64,000 bases of DNA from Candidatus Formimonas warabiya (lineage in GTDB: Bacteria; Bacillota; Dehalobacteriia; Dehalobacteriales; Dehalobacteriaceae). Shown piece by piece: positions 35,748 through 44,798 of the stretch. The notes beneath the pieces are model-generated. The model had not been told where the DNA came from, ran no database searches, and worked only from the letters and a program-made list of their open reading frames with translations. How positions within the stretch are numbered: the stretch's first letter is position 1; each line of letters starts with the position of its first letter. Position numbers and translations under genes: made by a program. The DNA is taken from the NCBI RefSeq assembly GCF_002777255.1, contig NZ_CP017634.1, forward strand, positions 1,686,903-1,750,902, written 5' to 3'.

Positions 35748-36392
35748 TTACTCAGCCAAAATTGCTTTGACAGTTTTTACAGCTTCATACGCATCCCTTC
35801 CCCCATATGCGTATGCGCCCACATTATTTGCTATTTCGGTATTAACAGAACCTCCGCCAACAATGATTTTGTATTTCTTATCAAGGCCTCTACTCTTAAA
35901 AAAATCGATGGTATCCTTCATACTCGGAATAGTTGTCGTCATCGTCGAAGAGAGTGCTACAATACTGGGATTGATTTCCTGAGCTCGTGTAAAGAAAGTT
36001 TCTGCCGGAACGTTAATTCCTAAATCAATGACCTCATAGCCAGAGGCAATCCACATCATTTTGACCATATCTTTTCCGATCGTATGAACGTCCCCTTTAA
36101 CCGATCCCAGAATAATTTTTTCCCCCGTCAGAACAAAATCCTGTTTGTTGACAAGTGCAGGTTTAAGTATCTCGACACTCTTTTCCATTAAATCTCCCGA
36201 CATAACCAATTCTGGAAGAAACGCCTCTCCTTGAGAAAATCTTTCACCAATGTTTTTCAATAAATCTAACAATACGTTTAAAATGGCTAAAGCATCTACC
36301 CCCTCTTCCAGGGCCTTATTAATTGTTTCTTTCAGCGTCTCTTCATTAAAATCATTAAAGGCTGCCGTCATATTTTGTAAAAATTTTTCCAT
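35748..36392 (-). CDS. Corrinoid (B12-binding) methyl-carrier protein paired with the MtmB homologue
   Basis: The 214-residue MtmC/MttC-type protein has a helical cap domain and a B12 domain with KGDVHTIGKDMV (cobalt His) and a GGGSVNTE loop. It begins the unit, with ATG 36392 behind GAAAGG. It should carry the methyl group from the MtmB-like enzyme. The methyltransferase II acceptor is not in this unit and may be shared with 18214. Confidence 0.92.
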   Translation of the reverse strand: MEKFLQNMTAAFNDFNEETLKETINKALEEGVDALAILNVLLDLLKNIGERFSQGEAFLPELVMSGDLMEKSVEILKPALVNKQDFVLTGEKIILGSVKGDVHTIGKDMVKMMWIASGYEVIDLGINVPAETFFTRAQEINPSIVALSSTMTTTIPSMKDTIDFFKSRGLDKKYKIIVGGGSVNTEIANNVGAYAYGGRDAYEAVKTVKAILAE

Positions 36393-36785
36393 CCTTCCTT
36401 TCCCCTTTCATTTCTTAAATAACCAATGATTTCTTGCATTCATTTTGCTTTATTATTCAATATATATTTTCACAATCCTTTTATATATGAAAATTATTTA
36501 TTGTTTTTTATTTGGATCAGAATCACTATTGTTGCATTTATCCTTACTCGTTATTGGGACTATGAAATATATCCTATGAAAATATTTTCATCATGCGTTT
36601 TGCCCGCGGAATGTTTTTTCATCATCTATGATCATGGGCTGAAACTATTATGATGATAATTTTTCATTACCCATGCTTTTTCTCTTTTCGTACGTCAAAA
36701 AACTTTAATTCTGAAAAAGCACATGGCTCCCCTCCCCCAAAAATATGGTATACTATGTCTATAATTAAGAAAAATATCAGGTAAG
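36393..36785. promoter_or_regulatory. Divergent control region of the MtmB-like unit and the LacI regulator
   Basis: This is 390 bp of AT-rich DNA. A perfect 16-bp palindrome ATGAAAATATTTTCAT lies at 36576-36591, and related imperfect copies occur near 36486 and 36650; these are candidate LacI-family operators. An extended -10 (TGGTATACT, 36746-36754) faces the regulator gene. Confidence 0.45.
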
Positions 36786-37889
36786 TTGCGGGGGGGAAAA
36801 ATCATCGATATTAAAAAAAACATTACAATAAAAGATATCGCCATTAAGGCTGGCGTATCAATTTCAACCGTCAGCAGAGTACTGAATAATCCTTCCCTTG
36901 TAAAAAACGAAACATGCCAGAAAGTTCATGCTGCAATTAAGGACTTGAATTTTTCATGTAATTCATTACAACTAAGAGACTATCGTGCAGATTCAAAACT
37001 TGTGATCATCTTTATGCCAAACATTTTCAGTAATTCTCTAACCGAAATCGCAAGGGGAGCATTAGAAGAACTGGAAAAACACAATATTGATTCCTTGATT
37101 TGGAACTCTAATGAAAACATATCTACGGAAATGCGCGGTTTTTCTTTTTTGCAAAAAAACCTCGTTCAAGGAGTAATTTTCATTACCAGCTGCGTTAAAG
37201 ACATTTCTTTAGAGGACATTTCCGTTAAAATACCTGTTGGGGCAGTAGAAAGAACGGTTAACGAATCTAACGTGGATGTTGTTAACGTCGATACAGAACA
37301 GGGGATAGAATTGCTGATTGATCATTTATATGAATTAGGGCACCGCAATATCGGGTTTTTATGTGGTGACATAAGTAGTTCAAACACAGCCGCCAAAACT
37401 ATGGCGTATAAAAAGGCCCTAGACAAAAAGGGCATTAAATGGGATGCGTCGAGTGTTATTTCATCTGGCTGGACGATGCAATGCGGCTATGAGGGCATCC
37501 AACAATTACTTAACTGGCGTCCTCAAACTTCTGCGGTTATCTGTATCACGGATGAATTGGCGATTGGTGCCATCAATGCGATCCAAAACATGGGCTACTC
37601 ATGTCCCGATGATATTTCTATTACTGGCTTTGAGAATACACCAAACAGCGCCTATCAATATCCAAAACTAACAACCCTTGATTTTCCTGGATATAGAATA
37701 GGCGAAATAATCGCCCAAAAAATAGTCAAGCGAATCGAGAACCCTATATTACCGGCAGAAAAAATCTTATTACCGATGAAGTTGATTCAACGGCATTCCA
37801 CCGGGGTTGCTCGCGATACTGCTAAGATACTCCACTTTTTCACCGGAGAGGAACGCTTAAAGGATAATTTGGGGAAAATTCTAGATTGA
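36786..37889 (+). CDS. LacI-family transcription regulator
   Basis: The 367-residue protein has an N-terminal helix-turn-helix (ITIKDIAIKAGVSISTVSRV) and a type I periplasmic-binding-like effector domain (DVVNVDTEQGIELLIDHLYE, ITGFENTP). The start is uncertain: TTG at 36786 lies before a G-tract, and there is no ATG near the natural N-terminus; an ATC or ATT after the G-tract is possible. It is divergent from the corrinoid/MtmB-like/permease unit and probably represses it until the imported compound binds. It is the only regulator next to that unit. Confidence 0.88.
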   Translation: MRGGKIIDIKKNITIKDIAIKAGVSISTVSRVLNNPSLVKNETCQKVHAAIKDLNFSCNSLQLRDYRADSKLVIIFMPNIFSNSLTEIARGALEELEKHNIDSLIWNSNENISTEMRGFSFLQKNLVQGVIFITSCVKDISLEDISVKIPVGAVERTVNESNVDVVNVDTEQGIELLIDHLYELGHRNIGFLCGDISSSNTAAKTMAYKKALDKKGIKWDASSVISSGWTMQCGYEGIQQLLNWRPQTSAVICITDELAIGAINAIQNMGYSCPDDISITGFENTPNSAYQYPKLTTLDFPGYRIGEIIAQKIVKRIENPILPAEKILLPMKLIQRHSTGVARDTAKILHFFTGEERLKDNLGKILD

Positions 37890-37980
37890 AATATGACTGT
37901 TCAGCGGAACAATTGGATAGATGCTGGAAGCAGAAATGGATGAGCATTTGGGAGATGATAAACACAGTGCGTCAGCTTTT

Positions 37981-39079
37981 TTAAGTGGTTTCGAACCTTC
38001 CCCGTGATTCCTTGATTTTCGACAAAAAATCTACCATGATTTTAATAAATTTATCCGGATGCTCGAAATGAATATCATGTCCGGATTTTATCGTTATTAT
38101 CTCATTTTCATTTATTAATCTATGGACCTTTTCAGCATCTTCATCACTGTTAGCTGCATAAAGCACTCCATCCTTGCCATATTGTGTGGCTGCCTTAATA
38201 TATAGAGAAGGACAGTCTATTTGGGACAAAGTTTCTTCCTGATTAAATCCTTTAAACCACGACCCTGTATAAAAAGTATCCGCAAAGGCTGTATCAAAGT
38301 GATCCAGATAAAGGAGTACCATGAATCCAGTTATAGGGAACGTACCATAATTTCAGTGGCTCCCCCGGATGTTCTGCCCGATATTTCTTTGTGCTTTCTG
38401 CAGTAAGTTTTCTCAAATTGCCAAACAATCCCCATAAATAACTATTCTCCATATAGTACACTACATAATCATTCGTAGCTGTTTGATTTCTAAAGTTATG
38501 TATTATCTCAAAATTCTCACGCCAGGCAAACGTATTCTGCATTTCTTGCGGCTCCACACTAAAAAATGGCGGGTCTTCTAAAACAATCCCTAAAACATCG
38601 TCTGGTGCGTTGGCTGCAATCCATGCTGCTAAAATACCCCCGGAAGAATGACCTGATACCACACACGATTCACGAATGACATTTTCTATAAACCAGACAA
38701 AATCCTGCCCTATGGCAACACCCGTATACTTTGAAGGATCATGGCTGGATTCTCCATGACCATGACAATCGATGGCATATACGTGATAGTACTGAGACAA
38801 CCCGGGAAGAACTCTTGAATAATCTTCCCATTCCATAGACTGCCCATGTATTAACAAAAGGGCCGGCCCATTCTTTGGTCCTTCCGCATAATTCAGTACG
38901 GTTCCATCATCAAGAGCTACCTGTTTTTCTTCATACCCGGCCGCATATGTTTTCTCTAATGGTTTTTCATCATAATGTATATTTTGATAAGCATAAATGC
39001 CAAGAGCACTTGCGGCAGCTACAATGCTTATAGCCAGAATAAGTAAAATTGTATTCAGCACTTTCATTTTCTTCTCCAT
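37981..39079 (-). pseudogene. Alpha/beta hydrolase split by a frameshift
   Basis: The first frame (39079-38294) has an N-terminal membrane anchor, an oxyanion segment LLLIHGQSMEW and the nucleophile GHSSGG. The second frame (38322-37981) carries the C-terminal part with the catalytic His in SGHDIHFEHPD. Together they make one hydrolase of about 365 residues, interrupted by a single frameshift near 38300-38320. Without the shift the protein would be a membrane-anchored lipase/esterase-like enzyme. Either the gene is dead or the shift is a sequence error. Confidence 0.75.
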
Positions 39080-39930
39080 TATTCCTTATCTATTGTATTA
39101 GGTTTGTTAATTTGGAAAATGTATATTCGATAAAGGTTTTTCATGAAATTGTTTGAATAAATCAATTTAAACATAGACTTAGTAAAGCCCCCTAGTCGTT
39201 CAATTCTTTTATCATTAGTAAAATACTTCGTTTCTAAATGAGTAATTCCATCTGCATATTTTTTTATTTCCTGCGGTGAATCAAGCCCCCAACGAATGGT
39301 TGCTCCCATTTTATTGACTGGATTTTTGTATTGGGATATTTTTACAGATAATAACGAATAGGCATCAAATATGAAAACAGCCCGGTCAAATTTTTTCTGA
39401 AATGCCAAAAAAAGCTCCTTCATTTCTTCCTCAGTTAAATACATAGTGAGACCTTCGGCAATGATTAATGTGGGCAAATCACTTCTTGTGATCGTATTCA
39501 GCCAGTGCAAATCTGTCACTGATGCAGAAATCATCCGGTAATTTTCGCTTTCGGCATAAAACTTTTTTCGCACCTTTATCACATCAGGCATATCAAGGTC
39601 ATACCACAGTATAGGTTTTTCTACTACTCTTTCGATTCTACTGTCGAGCCCACACCCTAAGTGCAACACGATTGACCTTGGATTTGACTGTAAAAACTGA
39701 TTAACATAATCATCAATAATAGCTGCACGTAGGCCCATGTAAATATTTACGTATCTAGATATTTTATTCTTAGAAAAATCATAGTCGATGTTCTTTACGA
39801 TCTCTTCTGCTTTTTTGTCCGACAATATTTTGCCTTCTCTGCTCATTTCAGCTTTACTATATAAAGGAATAAATAATGTCTCATTTTCTGCTGTGAGAGT
39901 TATTTTTTCCATCACCATCAACCTTTCCAT
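39079..39930 (-). CDS. Class I SAM-dependent methyltransferase, LCMT-like family (1)
   Basis: The start at 39930 follows GAAAGGG; ATG 39912 is an alternative. The 283 residues carry a SAM loop IVLHLGCGLDSR, an acidic YDLDMPDV strand and the EGLTMYLTEEEM segment that marks the leucine carboxyl methyltransferase/PpmA-like superfamily. These enzymes methylate carboxylates or small molecules. It follows a second, divergent member of the same family by 40 bp, and the two probably form one operon with the broken hydrolase. The substrate is unknown. Confidence 0.8.
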   Translation of the reverse strand: MERLMVMEKITLTAENETLFIPLYSKAEMSREGKILSDKKAEEIVKNIDYDFSKNKISRYVNIYMGLRAAIIDDYVNQFLQSNPRSIVLHLGCGLDSRIERVVEKPILWYDLDMPDVIKVRKKFYAESENYRMISASVTDLHWLNTITRSDLPTLIIAEGLTMYLTEEEMKELFLAFQKKFDRAVFIFDAYSLLSVKISQYKNPVNKMGATIRWGLDSPQEIKKYADGITHLETKYFTNDKRIERLGGFTKSMFKLIYSNNFMKNLYRIYIFQINKPNTIDKE

Positions 39931-39970
39931 TACTTTCCCTTTCTGACTCCATCCAAGAAAACTAAATATC

Positions 39971-40834
39971 TTATACCTTCTCAGCAAAGACCATCCGTTC
40001 GATTGGTGTTGAGGCAAGTACCCGACCAGTAGGTTTAACATATTTCTCGGCCATTTCCGCATAACCAACGTCTTCGATTACCTGCCAACCATACTCTTTA
40101 AGAAAATCCGGCCACGCTTCAGGCTCCATTCCGAAAATCCAAATCTTATTGGCCACCCACCTTTTGTAACCTTTTTCCCAGCCATACATAGCCCGGCCAT
40201 CAAGAAAGTCCTTGAGAACATAAGTGAAAGCAAGACGACTGCCCGGAGCAGCTTTAGCCAGAAAATCAAAAGTTGTTCGAATACCTTTTTCGGTTAGATA
40301 CTGAGTAACAGCTTCCCATATGAAAAATGTCCGTTTATCCGTCGAGTATCCATGCGATTTCAGAACAGCACCCAAATCTTCACGGTCAAAATCTATGGCA
40401 ACCAGTCTGACGTGTGAGGGAATGGTTCCAAACATCTTAAGAATCCGGGCCTGCTTTGGTTTGATGTTTTCAGGTTGATCAAGCTCCCAAACAGGTATGT
40501 TGGAAAGAGCGGGAAACCGATATGCCCGAGTATCAAACCCTGCGCCCAGATTCACTACCGCATCCATCTGATCAAGTGATTCTATTAGTTTCTCATCGAT
40601 GTACCGTTTTCGACACATCATACCACCCCAGATGCCCGGTAAGTCTTTCTCAGTTGCTCGAACCATCCAGCTTCTGAGCAAATTAGGCTGCATCAGCCGT
40701 ACAAAGGCTCTCCCGGATGGCAGTATCTGATAGGCCAAGTCATCTTCCACGATACGTTCTTTTTTGGGAAAGTACTGTTCAATAGCTATCAGAGCTGTTG
40801 GACCCGCTCCTGTTTTAGCCGCTTCTTTAGCCAT
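39971..40834 (-). CDS. Class I SAM-dependent methyltransferase, LCMT-like family (2)
   Basis: The ATG at 40834 is chosen because GAGAGGG lies nine bases upstream. The 287 residues have VVNLGAGFDTRAYR (SAM loop with the family DTRxxR motif), VWELDQP and EAVTQYLTEKG. This is the TIGR00027/LCMT-like family found in many Actinobacteria and Firmicutes. It is paired with methyltransferase 1; substrate unknown. Confidence 0.82.
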   Translation of the reverse strand: MAKEAAKTGAGPTALIAIEQYFPKKERIVEDDLAYQILPSGRAFVRLMQPNLLRSWMVRATEKDLPGIWGGMMCRKRYIDEKLIESLDQMDAVVNLGAGFDTRAYRFPALSNIPVWELDQPENIKPKQARILKMFGTIPSHVRLVAIDFDREDLGAVLKSHGYSTDKRTFFIWEAVTQYLTEKGIRTTFDFLAKAAPGSRLAFTYVLKDFLDGRAMYGWEKGYKRWVANKIWIFGMEPEAWPDFLKEYGWQVIEDVGYAEMAEKYVKPTGRVLASTPIERMVFAEKV

Positions 40835-41023
40835 CACATTCATCCCTCTCAATTTTAAGTTTGAACCAACCTGTCCATTATATTTTAAGTCTTTTAAGCG
40901 ATTGCAATTCCTTCCCTGATTATTTTTATGACATTTTTGATCCTTTTCAAATAAGGAAAGGAAAATATTTCTCTAATAATAAGAAGAGTAAATTCAGAAA
41001 ATAAATATAGGAGGTGTATAAGT

Positions 41024-41581
41024 TTGTATAAATTATTGAAATCTATTGGGAAAATGCAAGACACTGTGGTTATCAGCGTTTTAGGTGGACTCATTGGGAC
41101 AATTCCCATGGATTTGTCAAATTATTTATTATGGAAAAAAGGGAAAACTGAAAACTTATATGGTCATGTAGCCGGTTCTATGCTTGTGAATAAACATAGA
41201 ACAAATCAAACCAAAAATTTTATTTTGGGGCAATTCTGGCATTACGCTACAGGGGCCGGGTTTGGTTTTCCGGCGTTTTACCTGCTCAAAAAAACAGGAA
41301 AAGATCATTTGTTGCTTAAGGGAGCCTCTGTGGGGATCGCCACTTGGGGGATTTTATACAACATTGGGATGAAAGTGGGCTTATATGACGCAGTCACACG
41401 ACTTACAAAAACAAAATATGCTGCTCTTTGGCATAATTTCTTATATGGAGTTACAACTGTCTATTCGATAGCAAAAATAGCTGATCCCAGTTTATTTCCA
41501 GACAAACAAAATCAGGGGACTGAGTCAGGGGACGGTTCTCTAACTCACTCTGACTCACAAAACCTTATACAAAAACCTTGA
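41024..41581 (+). CDS. Uncharacterised membrane protein with repeat-derived tail
   Basis: The 185-residue frame starts with TTG at 41024, eight bases after GGAGG. It has several hydrophobic segments (VVISVLGGLIGTIPMDLSNY, GQFWHYATGAGFGFPAFYLL, GASVGIATWGILYN). The last about 20 codons are encoded by a dispersed GTCAGGGGACGG repeat, so the natural end was probably a little upstream near LFPDKQNQ. It converges on, and overlaps by 27 bp, the flavodoxin-like gene. No family was recognised. Confidence 0.65.
   Translation: MYKLLKSIGKMQDTVVISVLGGLIGTIPMDLSNYLLWKKGKTENLYGHVAGSMLVNKHRTNQTKNFILGQFWHYATGAGFGFPAFYLLKKTGKDHLLLKGASVGIATWGILYNIGMKVGLYDAVTRLTKTKYAALWHNFLYGVTTVYSIAKIADPSLFPDKQNQGTESGDGSLTHSDSQNLIQKP
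41521..41557. repeat. Dispersed palindromic repeat, copy 1 (GTCAGGGGACGG family)
   Basis: TGAGTCAGGGGACGGTTCTC followed by TAACTCA and a partial second copy lies between two convergent genes and forms the 3' ends of both: it encodes the tail of 41024-41581 and the TGA stop of 41555-42355. The arms TGAGTCA.../...TGACTCA pair. Confidence 0.75.
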
Positions 41582-42355
41582 TATAAAATCTCCGATTAAA
41601 CGGGCAAGGTTCACCTTGATACGGCTTGCTTTATGTGGTATATAAAATTCACAATGGGGTTCTAACCATCCTTTATTTCCCCAGTATACAAAATCAAACA
41701 AATCATGCTGCCCCACAGCTTTCTGCCAGTATTTTTGTTGTACTCTAAATACAACAAGCGAATAGAATGAAGGCTTTAAGACTTCCTTGTCCATAATGGC
41801 ATGAAACAACTTAGCAGCAATTTTTTTGATTCTATGATGATAACGGGCATTAATTTCATCAATTTTCATCAAGGCACCTGTCCGAAACTTACTTCGCGAT
41901 ACAATATGACATCCCCAAGTACTCAGTGCAGTACTTATCGTATTAAGTGCGTGATTAGAAGAACCCATTCCAGATGTGGTAATGACGACCGCCGGTTTTC
42001 CTACAAAAGCCGGTCGGTGGCAGTTAAATGCCATTCGGTCAATCCAATTCTTCATGATCCCATTCACATCTTCCACATAAACTGGACTTGCAGTTATGAT
42101 CCCGTCAGCTTGAAGTATTTTATCTCTGATTGGGAGCAGTTCGTCTTTTAACGGACACTTTGTTTCACCCTTATCAAAGCATATTCGGCAACCGTGACAA
42201 GTCTGAATGTCAAAAGACCCCAATGATACTTTCTCTAATTCTAACGGGATATTTTGCAGATTGGCGATAAATAAAACCTGCTCTTCAACAAGCTTCACGA
42301 TGCGATCAGTATTACCATTTCTTCGATAGCTGCTTACAATGGATAGAACTTTCAT
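41555..42355 (-). CDS. Flavodoxin-fold NAD(P)H-dependent FMN reductase-like protein
   Basis: The ATG at 42355 lies after AGGGG (the frame extends upstream without a site). The 266-residue protein starts MKVLSIVSSYRRNGNTDRIV, an FMN-phosphate loop of the WrbA/iron-sulfur flavoprotein type, followed by CHGCRICFDKGETKC (cysteines that may bind an Fe-S cluster or be structural) and ADGIITASPVYVEDVNG. The C-terminal 80 residues are an extra basic region. It probably reduces quinones or another electron carrier. Confidence 0.8.
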   Translation of the reverse strand: MKVLSIVSSYRRNGNTDRIVKLVEEQVLFIANLQNIPLELEKVSLGSFDIQTCHGCRICFDKGETKCPLKDELLPIRDKILQADGIITASPVYVEDVNGIMKNWIDRMAFNCHRPAFVGKPAVVITTSGMGSSNHALNTISTALSTWGCHIVSRSKFRTGALMKIDEINARYHHRIKKIAAKLFHAIMDKEVLKPSFYSLVVFRVQQKYWQKAVGQHDLFDFVYWGNKGWLEPHCEFYIPHKASRIKVNLARLIGDFISRFLYKVL

Positions 42356-42493
42356 AATAATTATGCCCCTTAAATGAAATGGGTACGATGCCACTTTCCT
42401 TTTATCTACTTTTAAATAGGTATCCGTGTATTACTATTTGATACCCTAATCTTATAGTATACTCAGAACTACAAATATTAGCAAGCAGTATTC

Positions 42494-42599
42494 TGTTAAA
42501 AGGTGCCACACTTTTCCCGCGGCCAACACACCAGATTCATCTGGGTTTGCGGCCTTTTGTAAAAGCAGAGCAGTCCGATTTCGATGGGACCTTTTAACA
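42494..42599. repeat. 106-bp element with 11-bp terminal inverted repeats
   Basis: The ends read TGTTAAAAGGT and ACCTTTTAACA, exact inverse copies, and an internal palindrome CCAGATTCATCTGG lies between them. The size and ends resemble a MITE-like element. A related TTAAAAGGTGCCA occurs near 17122. Confidence 0.5.
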
Positions 42600-42761
42600 A
42601 CACAACGATAGCCATGATCGTCAGCTAAATAATTAAATCCGGTGGAAAGATGGCCAAGACTTGCCGTACCGGTAATGTTGCCGCATTAATCAAAAAGACG
42701 GCCCCGGCAAGATAAAATGCGGTATTATTTTAATACTCTCTCGGAGTCTTTCAGATTGGAA

Positions 42762-42788
42762 TGAGTCAAAGAACCGTCCCCTGACTCA
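42762..42788. repeat. Dispersed palindromic repeat, copy 2
   Basis: This is an imperfect palindrome with arms TGAGTCA and TGACTCA around AAGAACCGTCCCC, nearly identical to copy 3. Confidence 0.75.
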
Positions 42789-43027
42789 CCAGAATGCAAA
42801 TCAAAAAGGATTTTCCATAAAATTACCGAATTTATTTAAATGATAAACAGGAGGGAGATAGCGGTATATTATTACGGTATTCAGGAATTAAGTTTAAAAA
42901 GCTGGATGCCTTTGATAAAAAATAATTAGAGCATAATGGATCGTGCCGTCCTCTAAGACCATTCAGAAGTACAAACAGAATATTATGTGGATATTATTAA
43001 TTTTTTTAGGGAGGCGTATCTAATATT

Positions 43028-44563
43028 ATGAAAAATAAACTCTCGATTGCAGTTGCTACTTTCATTTTAATTTTTGTTTTTGTTATCCCAACATTTGCTG
43101 CTAAAGCACCAAAAGTAGTTTTAAATGGTCAAACCCTTACTTTCGATGTGCAGCCAGCTGTTATTGACGGCTATACTTTTGTTCCGGTTCGAACAATATT
43201 TGAAGCATTAGATTGTACAGTAAATTTTGATCCTATATCCCAAACAGTAAGTGCTTTTTCACAAAAAGATGGAACCACAGTAAAGTTGATAATAAATGGG
43301 AAAGCATTTATTAACTCAAACGAAGTACTCATCGACGCTCCAGCTAAACTTATATCTGGAAAAGCAATGGTTCCTCTAAGATTTGTCGGTGAATCATTAG
43401 GAACTGATGTCACGTGGGACAAAACAAATAACTTAATTCTGATTACAGACAATCATTCATTAGTGCCTTCTAAACCCCTGGAAGCAAATGACGTAAAGAT
43501 TGGTCTCAATTACGAATTATCAGGTAATGTTCAGATATATGGGGAAAACACGGTAAAAGGTATTGAACTGGCAGCTGAACAGATCAACAAGAACGGAGGA
43601 GTTCTTAACGGTTTAAAAATCCAACTAGTTAAAGCAGACAACAAATCCAACTCAAAGGAGGCAGTTTCTGTTCAAGAAAATCTCATAAAAAACCAAGAAA
43701 TAGTTGCGTCTTTGGGACCTGCAACATCTGCTATTGCGATCGCGGCAGGAGCAATAGCTATGAAATACCGGGTTCCATTAATAACAACTACCGGTAGCGT
43801 ACCATCGGTAACAGTTAATTCAAGCGGATCGGTTCAGGATTATGTTTTTCGCAACTGCTTTACTGACCCTTATCAAGGAGCTGCCGGAGCAAAGTTCATT
43901 TTCAAATCTCTTGGATTAAAGAAAGTCGCAATTCTGGGGGATTCTTCAAGTGATTATAGCAAAGGGATTATAAGTACCTTCGAAAAGTCCATGCAATCTC
44001 TTGGAGGAAAAATAGTATCTAAAGAATATTACGTGGGGGGAAACAGCGATTTTCAAGTACAATTAAATAAAATTAAAGATTCAGAAGCAGAAGTGATTTA
44101 TTTACCTGGCTATTACAACGATGCCGGACAAATTATTAGGCAAGCAAGGACACTAGGTATTGATATTCCATTTGTCGGAGGAGACGGCTGGGATTCTTCA
44201 GAACTTGTAACGATCGCAGGTGCAGAAGCCTTAAATAATACTTTTTTTACCAATCATTTTTTATGCAGTGATAAGGATCCTGTGGTCCAGGCTTTCTCAT
44301 CATTATATAGAAATAGATACGGTGAAAATCCAGACGGTTTTGCCGCACTAGGATATGATGCAATGTACCTTCTGGCAGATGCCATTAATCGGGCAGGGAA
44401 TGTTAATGGGGAGGATATTAAGGATGCCTTGGCTTCTACAAAGGAATTTAAAGGGTTAATGGGTTCCTTAACCATGGATCAGGACCACAACCCCGTCAAA
44501 GATGTATTTGTTATTGAGATGGTAAATGGAGAACAGGTGCTAAAAGAAAGGATTCATCCATAA
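43028..44563 (+). CDS. ABC-type substrate-binding protein fused to an N-terminal copper-amine-oxidase-N domain
   Basis: The 511-residue secreted protein has a signal peptide (residues 1 to about 24, ending TFAA). Residues about 30-140 form a copper amine oxidase N-terminal-like domain (VLNGQTLTFDVQPAV, FVPVRTIFEALDC, MVPLRFVGESLGTDVTWD), a stalk module common on clostridial surface proteins. Residues about 150-510 form a LivJ-like type I periplasmic-binding fold (VKIGLNYELSGNVQIYGENT, AAGAIAMKYRVPLITTTGS). No lipobox is present, so the fused module may replace the lipid anchor by binding the wall. It is alone, without permease or ATPase genes. An AGGGAGG precedes the ATG. Confidence 0.85.
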   Translation: MKNKLSIAVATFILIFVFVIPTFAAKAPKVVLNGQTLTFDVQPAVIDGYTFVPVRTIFEALDCTVNFDPISQTVSAFSQKDGTTVKLIINGKAFINSNEVLIDAPAKLISGKAMVPLRFVGESLGTDVTWDKTNNLILITDNHSLVPSKPLEANDVKIGLNYELSGNVQIYGENTVKGIELAAEQINKNGGVLNGLKIQLVKADNKSNSKEAVSVQENLIKNQEIVASLGPATSAIAIAAGAIAMKYRVPLITTTGSVPSVTVNSSGSVQDYVFRNCFTDPYQGAAGAKFIFKSLGLKKVAILGDSSSDYSKGIISTFEKSMQSLGGKIVSKEYYVGGNSDFQVQLNKIKDSEAEVIYLPGYYNDAGQIIRQARTLGIDIPFVGGDGWDSSELVTIAGAEALNNTFFTNHFLCSDKDPVVQAFSSLYRNRYGENPDGFAALGYDAMYLLADAINRAGNVNGEDIKDALASTKEFKGLMGSLTMDQDHNPVKDVFVIEMVNGEQVLKERIHP

Positions 44564-44647
44564 ACCGTTAGTTAACTAAGTTCTAGAAATAGTTATTCAG
44601 CTTGAATGCAATTTTTGGAAAGGTAACTGAGTCCTTGAGGTTTAGTG

Positions 44648-44692
44648 AAAAAAGACCTGCGCCTAATAAAGTAGTAGGTCTTTTCGTTTTGT
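44648..44692 (+). terminator. Terminator downstream of the fused binding protein
   Basis: A 9-bp stem AAAAGACCT/AGGTCTTTT with a 17-base loop is followed by TTTTCGTTTT. Confidence 0.6.
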
Positions 44693-44753
44693 CCAGAACT
44701 TTGCAAATCTTGCCAAATTGTAGCAACAATTTTGGCTGCTGAAAGTCAGGAAG

Positions 44754-44780
44754 TGAGTCAGAGAACCGTCCCCTGACTCA
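44754..44780. repeat. Dispersed palindromic repeat, copy 3
   Basis: TGAGTCAGAGAACCGTCCCC followed by TGACTCA, an imperfect palindrome, lies just downstream of the 107-residue membrane protein gene (minus strand). Confidence 0.75.
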
Positions 44781-44798
44781 TTACTCTCAAGAGATCTC

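Larger units (their letters stand above)
42395..43027. other. Non-coding region with two repeat elements
   Basis: No gene over 60 codons looks real here. It contains a 106-bp element with 11-bp inverted ends (42494-42599) and one GTCAGGGGACGG-family repeat (42762-42788). The remaining sequence lacks ribosome binding sites or recognisable relics. Confidence 0.5.

Noticed and set aside
36426..36653. 75-codon plus-strand frame in the LacI/corrinoid intergenic region
   Set aside because: It has no ribosome binding site, is rich in Ile, Phe and Tyr as expected from AT-rich DNA, and overlaps the likely operators.
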